A stretch of DNA of 64,000 nt from Branchiostoma floridae (taxonomy: Eukaryota > Chordata > Leptocardii > Amphioxiformes > Branchiostomatidae): assembly GCF_000003815.2 (NCBI RefSeq), contig NC_049983.1, positions 24,330,068 to 24,394,067 on the forward strand. Reading direction: 5' to 3'. The stretch's first letter is position 1. The number at the start of each line of letters is the position of its first letter. This document shows positions 41,401-53,665 of this stretch, piece by piece. The notes below the pieces were generated by a model, which worked only from the letters and a program-made list of their open reading frames with translations, had not been told where the DNA came from and ran no database searches. Position numbers and translations under genes: made by a program.

Positions 41401-44307
41401 TGTTATCACCATGAGAATCACCATACGGTTGCTCCTCTGTAAACCTCGCGTTCTCCCAACTCCACAGCATGCCGACATACAACGCTCCAACCAGGCAGCT
41501 CAGGTATAGTGCCATGGACTTTAACTGCGCCATTTTGTGTTCATGTTTGACTGTCTAATGACAGGCGCGGCAAAAACAACCGAATGAGTCATGCTGGGTC
41601 TTAAACATAATTTGCCAAACCGGAAAAACTGCTCACACAAAGACCGTCTCAATGGTTAAGGCCGATAAAATCAAGGCGTAATAATGAGCCCACAGCTTTT
41701 CTAGTCACGAAGGCAAAAACACTGATTATAGGGAAGAACGATCTACAAGGGGTATGGGAGATCTACAACATGTAAATAGGGAAGTGGATTCAAAATAACA
41801 AACACGCACGCACACAATGGGCACACATGTGCGCGCGCGCGCACACATACATACAAGCTCGCAAACACGCGCGCACACACGCACGAACGCACACACACAT
41901 TCACGCACGCACGCACGCACATACACAGTGGAACAATCTTATATCTACATACAGACACACAGACACACACGCACCAACAGACACTATCTTGTAGCAAAAC
42001 AAAGTATTTGGTTATATAGTTGATTAATAGGAAAGTTTGACTATCTGCATTATAAACTTACTTTCATCTGGTACATTACCAAGGAAACTGTTTTTTCTTA
42101 AAATCGTTTTGTTTGCTATCTATATCCATTGATATAGAATAAATTTTCTTATTCAAAGTAAAGCATATTCTTTTAAACAAAGTAAAATATATTCTGTAAA
42201 GGATGAAGGGAAAGTATAATTTTGATACAAAACTATTTTGAACCAAATTTTGTTTTATTTGATACGATATGTATTAGATAATGAATTTTCTTATACAAAA
42301 AAATGCATATTTTTGACATGCGCTAAATATGTTTTCTGATACGAAGTAAAGCATGTTCTCCGATACAATTTGTGTTTTCTTTGATACAAAGTAAAAGATA
42401 TGTTCTCTTGTACAAAGCATAATAAACTCTGCAGTATAAATTGTATTCTTTAAGGCAAAGTAAATGCTGTATTCTCTGATACAAAGGAAACGAAACAATG
42501 TTATATATACTCCCAATGACAAAGTTTATCTTCTTGTTTACTATTAATTTGCCATTGCTACCTGTGCATTTCTGAGATGCATGGAACATGTACATATTTG
42601 CACTTTTGTGATTATCTTGCGCTAATGTGTAATTTGGGCTTGCTTTCTTCTGATCTCTTCGTTTTGTCTTTCGACTTGGAGCAACAGCGCCGAACCCCAC
42701 GCAGAAGTGTCCCAGTTCAATTCTTCACAGAAGGTCGAATCGACTACAAATTCCTGATTCCACTTGCTGCTAGGAAAGACTCTTTTCCTTTCGAAGACCT
42801 CACAGTGGTGGTTTACTTCCAGGTTCAGAGTCTTGAAATACGCCACCTCGTCCCAGAAGTCGGGCCCTTCCTTCGCGGCGCGTTCCCAAAATGTGCGATT
42901 GAAGTGTTCGTACATTAGATAATCCATGGGACTTATTTTCTTGTGAGTTTCTTTCTGTTCGTCTGTGAGTGGGACTGACTTTAGGGGATTGTCTAAACTG
43001 TGGATTCTTTCCGTGGTGTGCAGTATGTCGTACATGGCCCAGCAAAACGTCCTTCTCAGCAGCACCAGGGATTCCTCCCAGTACTCTGTGATGAGAACAA
43101 TGGAGTACCAGCCTCCAACGGTCCTGTACAAAATAACGACAACGCATTTGGATATGGTAAAGATACCCATACAGGTTTAGGATGGTTCTATTCGTATGGA
43201 CCTAAACGGTATGGATGCGTATATCAGAAATTCTACACGCACACACACGCACATAAACACAAAGCATTTGGATATGGTAAAGGAACCCATACAGCTTTAG
43301 GATGGTTCTATTTGTATGGACCTAGACGGTATGGATGTGTACATCAGAAATTCTACATGCACACACACGCACATAAACACAAACACATTTACAAACTTAT
43401 AAGTACACACACACATTCATGCATACACACAAATCCACTCACGCAAGCGGGCATAAAATTATAATATATGTGAAACAGATAGAAGCGTCTACCGAAAGAC
43501 ACTCAGAAAAGTCAAAAGCAGAAGTGTTGAGCATCTAAAACTCTGCACAAGAACAGTCCGTTTTTTCAGTATAAAACTCTTTCCTACCTGAGAGTTTCTT
43601 CTATCTGACTTCTATTTCTGCTCTCAAACAGCTTTCTTGGAAAGCCCAAGGTGTAAGCTTGGAAGTTCCCCTGGTGAGAAAAGGGCTTCTTCTTAAGGTC
43701 TCTCTTTCGCGGTTTGTAGTTCACGTTTCTATCCAGGTACTTCCCTAGCGGGTTTCCTTTATTGACGTTCTGCCGCTGGTAGAAGTACATGGACCTGAAG
43801 TGTTCCAGCGGGTGCCGCACGATGCCGATGTACCTGGTTCCGGGTGCCATGAGGCGGTCCATGGCGGTCTTGTTCATGATGGCGTGGTTGATAATGAGGG
43901 TGTAGTTTCTCAGTGCAGGTGTACACGCAGATCTGTCCAGACTTGGGCTGGAAAGTGTGACGAGATCTGCGTTATCTACAGGACTTAACCGAAACATTTA
44001 AACATGGCAAAAACGAAGGTATACGAATTATTTGTACACACACACAGGTACACACATCGCCATTAGCACATAAACACATATGACGAGAGAGAGAGAGAGA
44101 GAAATAGATAGATGGATAGAACAGATGGATAAAAAATAGATAGATAAATGGATAGAATGATTGATTGATTGATAGATATATGGATATATAAATACATAAA
44201 TGGATACTAGTAGATAGATAGATAGATAGATGGATGGATGGATAGATTAATGAATGGATAGATAGACAGGTAAAATAGATTTTTAGACAAATAGGTATAG
44301 AATATGC

Positions 44308-44338
<31 letters not shown>

Positions 44339-47300
44339 CTTGCGGTACGACAGTCGCATGTGCGCATTGTGACTCGGGTAACAGATGGTCATGTTGTAAT
44401 TCCGACCGAACCGGGCCAGCACCAGAAACGTCGAGCCAGAACCGGTCTTATGCACCTGGATGGAGACATTCAATTGTAGCCAGTGCGTAATCAGTTACCT
44501 CCTATTTAATATTTATTATAATGATCAGACAAAATGTAACATAGGCAAAGATTACAGGATTTGATTCTCTACAAATCTCTTAACATGCAAATGTCATATG
44601 GGAGAGTTGCAGTTGTCAAGATGAAGCTATTGCAGTTATTATACTCGTCTAACAAAATGATATCGTAGCAAGTTATTGTTATGATATTGTAGCGTCCCTA
44701 ACGCACCGTCGTACACATAGTTTCACTTGTTTGGGCACGCTTTTTGATGTTATTTTGACACGAAAATTGTAAAGTTGTATGAAAGGACATATGGGTATTG
44801 TTACAAAGGTCTTATTCAGTCCTACCGAAACGACGTTTTGTTCCAAATATCGTAGACGTATTTAGAAAAGATCTATGTTTATTTTATTTCATTTAAGGAA
44901 CCTTTTTGAATACGAACTTTTGACACAGAAATGATGCCATATAAACAGCTACCTTGATGAAGACGAAGTTGGTGACCGGACGACCACAGCTGGTCCGACT
45001 TGTTGTGCCGTTCGGGGATTCACCGCTGCCCAATGTAGGGCGGTGCCGTGTAGTCACTGTGACCTTGCCCTCACCTGACCTGTCAAATACCATCAACAAT
45101 CGTTGGCGTAACCTTTAAATATGAAACACTAGCACTCCTCTAACCCATGCCGTCATCCATGCAGAGTTTGTATTTTTGTTCTAAGCAGCATCGAAAAAGA
45201 TCAATGTGATGAGGATTATGATTTGTATTATTTGTATGAGCCACACATCATCTGCAATGGTGTCAATATTAAGAGTCCTTTTGAATCCGGTTTAAAAAAA
45301 AAACAGTTGTATCGATCGATCAGGTCTCAGGTGTTAACATCCATTATAAATACACGATGCATGCATTCTGTACTCTAACTGCTTGCAGAGCACCATGTAT
45401 GTTTACGTTTGCAGCTGTGTTGTTGCTGCCTATCGCGACTTGAAGGTCCATACTTACAGGTCGCTACCCTTAAGGCCTTTCACCATTAACGCATTAGTTG
45501 GCGACTTAAGCACATACATTTACTTACTAATAGACAAACCTAAACGCAGCGAACTCACGGGCCACTGAACTGTCCAAATGCAACAGTTACTAATTTATTA
45601 TTCTAGGGTATAAACTGGCCAGCTCCAAGCCGGAAGTTAGGAGGAGAAACTCGGGACGTCTTCCTGGCGGTTAGGTCTATAATGTGTGTAAGTAGCAAAG
45701 GTCAGTGACCTCACCTTTTGGTGCCATCAGAATCACCGAGTGGTCTCTTCAGGGCAAATCCCGCGTTTTCCCAATTCCATAGCATGGCCACATATAACGT
45801 TATAGCCAGGCTGATCAGGTAGAGTACCTTTAACCTTAACGAAGCCATTTTGTACACATTTTGCTGTCTAATGAGCGGAACAAAATCAGGGAGGGGGATC
45901 CCGCTGCAGCTGGGTCTGATCAATACGTGCTTTGCAAAACCGGAAAAACTACTTAGTAAACACAAAGACCTTCTGAATGGTCCGCGGGCCGACTAGATTA
46001 AACTTTAAGTTCTCGGTCCCATGTTCTTTGATAATGATGTGTTCCTTTTGCCATTTTTTTGTTGTTGAAAATTTGGTGAAACATGAGAAATTTACAGTAG
46101 GGTGAATCAGAGGCAATGAAGAACTAAAAGCCGCCACCCACCACCCCACCCTACCCCCAATCACACAAACAAACATATGTTCTTGCCATTGGAACTCCCA
46201 CATGACCGCTCAACTTCAAACCTCGTGCCTTCCCAGCTCTTCCATGCCCACATACAGATCAGGCTTCAGTCAGGCAGCTCAGATATGGCGCCGTATACAT
46301 AGTCCTCAGGGTGGCCAACGTAGGTGTGATAGCCTGTAGCCTATTATCTACTTAACGCGCGTGATCACGCGGAAACACGTGTCTGATTAGGCCCCCTTTC
46401 CACTAGACGGCGATCGCGATGCGTTCTCACTACGACCTGAATAGGATATGTGTAACCTTTTTTTCATACTGGGTATATAATGCAAAGCACGTATTGATCA
46501 GACCCAGCTGCAGCGGGATCCCCCTCCCTGATTTTGTTCCGCTCATTAGACAGCAAAATGTGTACATGGCTGTGTGATGCGTCTAGTGTGTAGGCGTAGC
46601 GGTAGTGTGCTTGCCACTTCTCGCTTTCAGCCCTCACCGCTGGCTAGCGGAGCTGCATGCAGCACTGCGAAAAGAGAGCCGAGTGCGTAAGTCTCTCCTG
46701 CCAGTACATAGCCTCTCCACAGCAAGTCCCCATTGCAGTGCCTCCTCGTGGCTACAGACGGAAACTGGGCACCGTAAGGCCCCAGGCTAAACTGCAGGGA
46801 GCTCGGAGGAGGTCTGGCCCCCAGACGCACGGCATGCATGGCCCACCGGCGTGTGGACACGCCCTGATGCCTGCGAACCAGACCCCCAGCTATGGGCAAA
46901 TAGCACGGGTAGACGGAGCTCGTCAGCCTTGGATGGCAGTTCGTCTAGGGGAAGGAAAACCCTGATTCAAAAACCTCCGCTGCCTTGCGGCTATACCCAG
47001 TCCTGGGAAAGGCTACGGGAGTTAACCCAGAGAGAAAATCCGGAGTGGAGTACGTGAGGCGGTTGGCTGTCAAACTCTGTCATCCTTCCGGCAACTCCTG
47101 CAGCCAAACCAACGCCAAGTGTCACGCCTCGCGTTCCCTTGGACCACGTCGGTGAGGTCGAGAGGGGGGTCCTGTTGTGTTTTTGGGCAGCGCAGGTCCT
47201 CCATAAACCTGCCCAGGCTAGCGCTCTGGAGAGGCCACTCCAGTCGCCCCCATCACTGGGGGTGAGAAACAAACCGGGAGACAGCAGTTTACGGGTTATA

Positions 47301-50300
47301 AGTCCTTGCTAAATTGACGTAAAGCGGGACGCCACGGGTTGCCTTCGACAGTGGGTAGGATCTTCGTAATCCTATTGGTCAGTCACCGCCCGCTTTAAGC
47401 CGGGCAGCCCCCGGCCAGTTGGGTACTGACCCGTCACGATCTGCCTGCTTCATCGGGTGCTTGGAGCTTAGAGTCTTACTCGACAAGTGGATCGTATGTC
47501 GCGCACCAGACAAACAAGAAAGTAAGGAAAAGAGAAGACAAAAGACCCAACCCATTCGCATCGGTAGTTGGAATGTTCGTACCATGCGTACCGGCCTGTC
47601 AGATGACTTAACGGTCATAGAGGATATCCGTAAGACTGCAGCGATTGATCGCGAGCTCTACAGACTGAACATAGATATAGTTGCCTTGCAAGAAACACGT
47701 CTCCCTGACAGTGGATCCCTTAAGGAGGACTCCTACACCTTCTTCTGGCAAGGGAAAGGTATGGAAGAAACTAGGGAACACGGAGTCGGCTTTGCCGTCA
47801 GGAATACCTTGCTGCACATGATAGAACCACCCACAGGGGGCACAGAAAGGATCATTACCCTACGTCTCTCCACGCACGAGGGTCCTGTCAACCTTCTATG
47901 TGTTTATGCTCCAACGTTACAGGCTACTTCTGAAGTCAAGGACCAGTTCTATGGGCAACTTGACAGTGCCATTAAGAAAATCCCAGTATCAGAGCACATT
48001 TTCATCCTAGGTGACTTTAATGCTAGGGTGGGCACGGACCAAGAGTCATGGCAGACTGTGCTAGGACATCATGGGATTGGAAAAATGAACGAAAATGGAC
48101 AAAGACTCCTTGAGCTATGCTGCTATCACAATCTCTGTGTAACAAATACCTTCTTCCAGAATAAAGCTATTCACAAAGCATCCTGGCGACACCCCAGGTC
48201 GCAACGCTGGCACCAGCTGGACCTTGTCATTACACGACGTACTTCCCTAAACAGTGTGTGCAATACAAGAGCATACCACAGCGCAGACTGTGATACTGAC
48301 CACTCTCTTATTGCCGCAAGGATAAAGCTAAGACCTAAAAAATTGCACCACATGAAGAAGAAAGGCCAGCCTAAAATTGACGTCAGTAAGACTATGCTAC
48401 CTGACAGAAACCAGAAATTTCTAGAATGCCTTGAAGGAACTTTGAACAACATCCAACCACAGGATGCAGAGCACAGGTGGGAAACACTGAGCAAAACCAT
48501 TTACAGTGCAGCAGCCCAGTCGTATGGAAAGAAGGAGCGAAAGAATACAGACTGGTTTGAAGCATACATATCAGAGTTGGAACCTGTCATGGATACAAAA
48601 CGCAAAGCCCTGGTTTCCTACAAGCAAAATCCCAGCAGTCAAAACTTACAAGCATTAAAAGCTGCCCGACAGGAAGCCCAGCGGGCCTCACGTCGTTGTG
48701 CAAACAACTACTGGCTCCTGTTGTCAGAGCGCATCCAGCTTGCTTCAGCAACTGGAGACATCAGGAGGATGTACGAGGGCATCAAACAAGCCACGGGCAA
48801 ACCAATTAAAAAGAGTGCACCCCTCAAAGCAAAGTCAGGAGAGATCATCACTGACAAAGACAAACAAATGGCACGTTGGGTAGAACATTACCTGGACATT
48901 TACTCAACAGAAAACTCAGTCTCACAAGATGCACTTGACAATATTGAAGACTTCTCTGTCCTCGCAGAGCTGGACGCTGACCCTACCATTGAGGAGTTGA
49001 GTAAAGCCATTGATTCCATGTCAAATGGGAAAGCGCCTGGTGAAGACAATATCCCAGCTGAGATCATAAAGAGTGGGAAATCTGTCTTGCTGGAACCACT
49101 ACATGAGCTACTACGTCTATGCTGGAAAGAGGGCAAAGTACCTCAGTCAATGCGAAACTCCAAGATAGTCACTCTGTATAAGAATAAGGGAGACCGTACG
49201 GATTGCAACAGCTATAGAGGCATCTCTCTGCTAAGCATTGTGGGAAAAGTCTTTGCCAAAGTGGTCCTTACCAGGCTCCAGGTTCTGGCAGACCGGGTCT
49301 ACCCGGAATCCCAGTGCGGCTTCCGAGCCGAGAGGTCCACAACTGACATGATATTCTCCGTACGTCAGCTTCAGGAGAAGTGCCGCGAACAGCAGAGGCC
49401 ACTATACATCGCCTTTATCGACTTGACGAAGGCGTTCGACCTTGTTAGCAGAAGAGGTTTATTCCAACTGCTGAGGAAGATTGGTTGTCCCCCACAGCTG
49501 CTAGACATCATCATCTCCTTCCATGAGGACATGAAGGGTGTGGTCAGTTTCGACGGGGAAACCTCTGAGCCCTTTGCAATTCGGTCAGGTGTGAAACAAG
49601 GGTGTGTGCTGGCCCCGACCCTGTTCGGGATTTTCTTTTCTCTGCTGTTGAAGTCTGCCTTCGGTCACTCAACTCAAGGTGTCCACCTACACACCCGCAG
49701 TGATGGGAAGCTGTTCAACCTGGCCCGACTGAGAGCCAAGACAAAGGTCCGCTCAGTACTGATCAGGGACATGTTGTTTGCCGACGATGCAGCACTGGTC
49801 GCACATGTTGAAGATGAGCTGCAACAGTTGCTCAACCAGTTTGCCCATGCGTGCAGTGAATTTGCGCTGACCATCAGCATAAAGAAAACAGTAGTCATGG
49901 GCCAGGATGTTCCACAGCCACCCGTCGTCACCATAGGCTCGGAAGTGCTTGAAGTGACAGATCACTTCACGTATCTTGGATCGACGGTTACTAGCAACCT
50001 GTCTTTAGACAAGGAAATTGACAGACGGATAGCTAGGGCGGCAGGCGTGATGACCAANNNNNNNNNNNNNNNNNNNNNNNNNNNNNNNNNNNNNNNNNNN
50101 NNNNNNNNNNNNNNNNNNNNNNNNNNNNNNNNNNNNNNNNNNNNNNNNNNNNNNNNNTCAGTACGCTTCTGTATGGTAGCGAGACCTGGACTACATATGC
50201 CAAACAGGAAAACGCCCTGGAAAGCTTCCATCTTCGTTGCTTAAGGCGCATTCTTGGGATTTCTTGGAGGGACAGAGTACCCAACACCACTGTTCTGGAA

Positions 50301-53300
50301 CGCTCCTGCTCCCTGAGCATCCATCTTCTCCTCTGTCAGCGACGTCTACGCTGGCTGGGACACGTATCCCGAATGAAAGATGGACGCATCCCGAAGGACA
50401 TCCTGTTTGGTGAACTAGCGACAGGAAAACGGCCAGTAGGACGACCGGCACTGCGCTTTAGAGATGTCTGTAAGCGTGATCTGAAGCTAACTGACATTGA
50501 CCCAGCTAGCTGGGAACAGATTGCAGCAGACCGCAACAGATGGCGTCACACGGTCAAGGATGGTCTTGCAAAGGGCCAGGAAAGACGTACAGAGCATCTT
50601 GAGTCAAGGAGACGCAAACGTAAAGAGAAACCGCAACAGGGGTACCCCTCTGCCTTCATATGTCCAAACTGTGGCCGCGACTGCCATGCCAGGATCGGTC
50701 TACAGAGCCACAGTAGACGCTGTCAACCACCGTGACCTGATACAGAGCGCTACCATCATCTGGAAAGATGGAAGGATGCCTACTATATAATACAGCATAT
50801 AAAAGTGTGACTGAGAGGACATCAAAACACACAAAGTGTAAAAGAAATTCATTTCTTTTCTATACAGTTTTTGAGCTATATGTCAAATTTTAGTTCGCAG
50901 AGAGAGCGTGGCGAGAGCGCCGTCCTAGTGGAAAGAGGGTATTAACTCGCGCGATCATGTGGAAACACCTGTTGCCTAATAAGATGACCCAGAATAACCT
51001 TATACATACAAACCACGATAATTCGGCTCGTGTCGTCTGTCATGTTGTATGATGGATAGGAATTTCAAACATTCAATGTAAAATCTGAACTTTTCTTTGA
51101 ATAACAGTGACAGGTAGTCTGTCAAAGACGAAGGGGGAAAATTATAAGTTATTGGACGTAATTAATCTTTGTTCTCAGAACTTGCTCATTGACTACCGAG
51201 TTAGATATAACAGTTAACAGATCGACACGATTTATTCTTTTAGTCTTTGCACAGCAACCAAAGATTTTATTCTCTTTTATCAACTACGAGTGACAATGAT
51301 AACATAACAATATTGACCAAGTACTAATGCATGTCTGTGCGAGCTTTTCTTTGTATGTATTTGTTTATCAGTGAGTAATTTTTCTACCTTTTAGCCAGCC
51401 TGCGACAAGGCAAAGAACTTCTTCATACCCCCCTCACATTAGGCGAAAATCGATCGGACGACGAGTCTGCGAGCTCTAGATTACGAGGAGGCATGACCCT
51501 GACGGGAAGGGGGGGGGGGGGACACTGTCATTTCTTCGTCGGCAGCAGGGTCATGCCTACTCGTAATTTCGAGCTGGCAGACTCGTCGTCCGATCGATTT
51601 TCGCCTAATGTGAGGGGGTATCAGCCAACCAACGTCTGTTTGGTGACCCCTGAATTAAGAATGTCAATAAACGGTTCTAGTGAGGTTCGCACTGCAGGCA
51701 GTGTCTTCGGACATTTTGCCAGCTATGGATAGCCTTACATACATACATGCATGCATACATACATGCATCATACAGAAAGTGGGGCAGTTCATTAACCACT
51801 GCCCTCGAAGAAAAAGCCAAACCCAATAATAGTATTCATTGTATCATTGATGATTAGACACTAGTTTTATGTACCACCCTGATTACTTCTCTTATTCCTT
51901 GTGCAATTAGCCTTCGGGCATGATTTTGCAAATAAACATAACATTATAAACCTTTTTATTTTAATTATTCCTAATCCTGTTCCCCTTTCCACACCCCAGT
52001 CAGCCGGAGACTGGGCGAAGAACTTCCTGAGTCAGGAGAAAGTTGCCGAGTTCTTCCAGCGCGGCTACGTCAGCAACATCCGGGTCCTTACGGAGGAGCA
52101 GTGCGACAGGATCCTGAAGGATTATGAATACTTCATTGTGAGTTTATTAATCTTTTATCATCTCATGTTTTTGTACGTGAGCCTACGACAAAGGAAGTGG
52201 AAACTAGGATGCAGTCCTAAGGTAAGAAGTAACAGGTAGCAGTGATTTATGTCACACGAAATGTCCGAAGTAAATTTCCATTTTATCTAGTTGTAGAGAG
52301 TGGATTGGATTTAAATGTTTGATACTCTAAATTTTAGACGAACTCCATCGACCTTGTTCGCAGAATGAATAACCCTTCTATTTCCAACAGTGACGTCAGG
52401 AACAAACCACTTTTGCATAAGTATCATAAAATCCATGTCGCCCCCCGTCTCCGCTGAGGTGGGCTCTGATGCACACTGCCTCCTTCACGCCTTGCGCAAA
52501 GAAATCGAGTTCTGAGTCTAGGATATTGACTTTGTGAAATGTGTGTCCGTTTGGCCTACAGGACCCCTCTAAACAGCACCCCGGGCACGCCATGCTGTAC
52601 GAACACCATAGTAACCAGAGTGGGGACAGCAACAACGTGCTGATGCACGGGCTCGGGCAGTAGCGGCTCTTTAATCTGTCTGTAGCATCAAATCCCTTCA
52701 AATCTGTATGTCCGTTTGCCCACAGGACCCGTCTAAACAGCACCCCGGGCACGCCATGCTGTACGAACACCACAGCAACCAGAGTGGGGACAGCAACAAC
52801 GTGCTGATGCACGGGCTCGGGCAGTGGCGACTCACACGGCTGTTCCACGACCTGGTCTTCCTGCCTGCAATTAGCGTAATTTACTGTTTGATTTTTTTCT
52901 GCCCCTGATAAGGAGGTCACGCTTCTTCTTATAGTTGGATGAAGGAGTAGTCTGGGTGCTTATAATTACTTGCTTACTTACTTACTTACACAACCAGTTA
53001 ATCAGGGTGGTTAATCTCACCTTAGCTGACGTTTCGATGCCTGTTAGACAGACATATTCCTCAGAGCTTCTAACTGGAGTTCTGTTTGATCGCAACGTTT
53101 TCAAAATATGAAATAGTTCATAAATCCATTTATCTTGAATATTATTCCTTTGAGAATCAAAACTATGAAAAAGTTTATATTTCTACAAGTTTGCAATACT
53201 ATACACGTTAATTCAATTTACGCGTTACGATATTATGAGTGAGTGAGTGAGTGATATTGTACATCTATCCCACGCACCTGGTGTTGCAGGTTCCGTCCTC

Positions 53301-53627
53301 ACAGTTGTTGGACCAGGAGAAGTTGCGGCCTGTCCGCCTCTGGCACGACCAGATGTTCGCTAAACCTGCCAGACATGGCGGCGTGGTGGCGTGGTAAGGG
53401 GGCAAGGGCTGGCCACGCATGCTTTAACACTCCACTGTATTATTCCCCAAATCTTTTAAACTAATGGCATCCGTATCAGCCACACGGTGATTTACATCAT
53501 TCACCCGGACGGGAGTCTTGTAATTAGCCAGCGAAAGGGTATATGTCACCCCGTAAGGGGCAGTATAACCCTGTATAACCCCGTCGTGTGTAAACATGTG
53601 CGAACATGTGTGTGATCACGTCGACCA

Positions 53628-53665
<38 letters not shown>

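Larger units (their letters stand above)
46567..50800 (+). mobile_element. Non-LTR (LINE) retrotransposon with APE-type endonuclease and reverse transcriptase
   Basis: An approximately 4.2-kb element inserted within an inverted-repeat transposon. A GC-rich 5' region of about 0.85 kb is followed by one long ORF and a short 3' tail ending near 50800. Bounds are set by where the interrupted transposon stops and resumes. The clade is not resolved; one ORF with endonuclease, RT and a terminal CCHC-like finger, without a visible ORF1, is compatible with several clades. There is no poly-A tail; the 3' end is TATATAATACAGCATATAA-like. The ORF is open apart from an assembly gap, so the element looks young. 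Confidence 0.88.
46390..50941. mobile_element. Inverted-repeat DNA transposon (MITE) split by the LINE
   Basis: The left end GGCCCCCTTTCCACTAGACG (46390) and the right end AGTGGAAAGAGGGTA (to 50941) are inverted repeats flanked by TTA on both sides, a PIF/Harbinger-like target duplication. The halves (46390-46480 and about 50802-50941) match the uninterrupted relative at 40692-40948 in inverted orientation, including AAATTTGACATAT next to the terminal repeat and a shared ACACACAAAGTGTAAAA segment. The LINE and the 86-bp inverted copy fill the middle. Confidence 0.8.

Noticed and set aside
50158-50244. C-terminal end of the long LINE ORF read straight through the N-gap
   Set aside because: The frame after the gap that matches the family is different; the gap length is arbitrary, so the straight translation is false.
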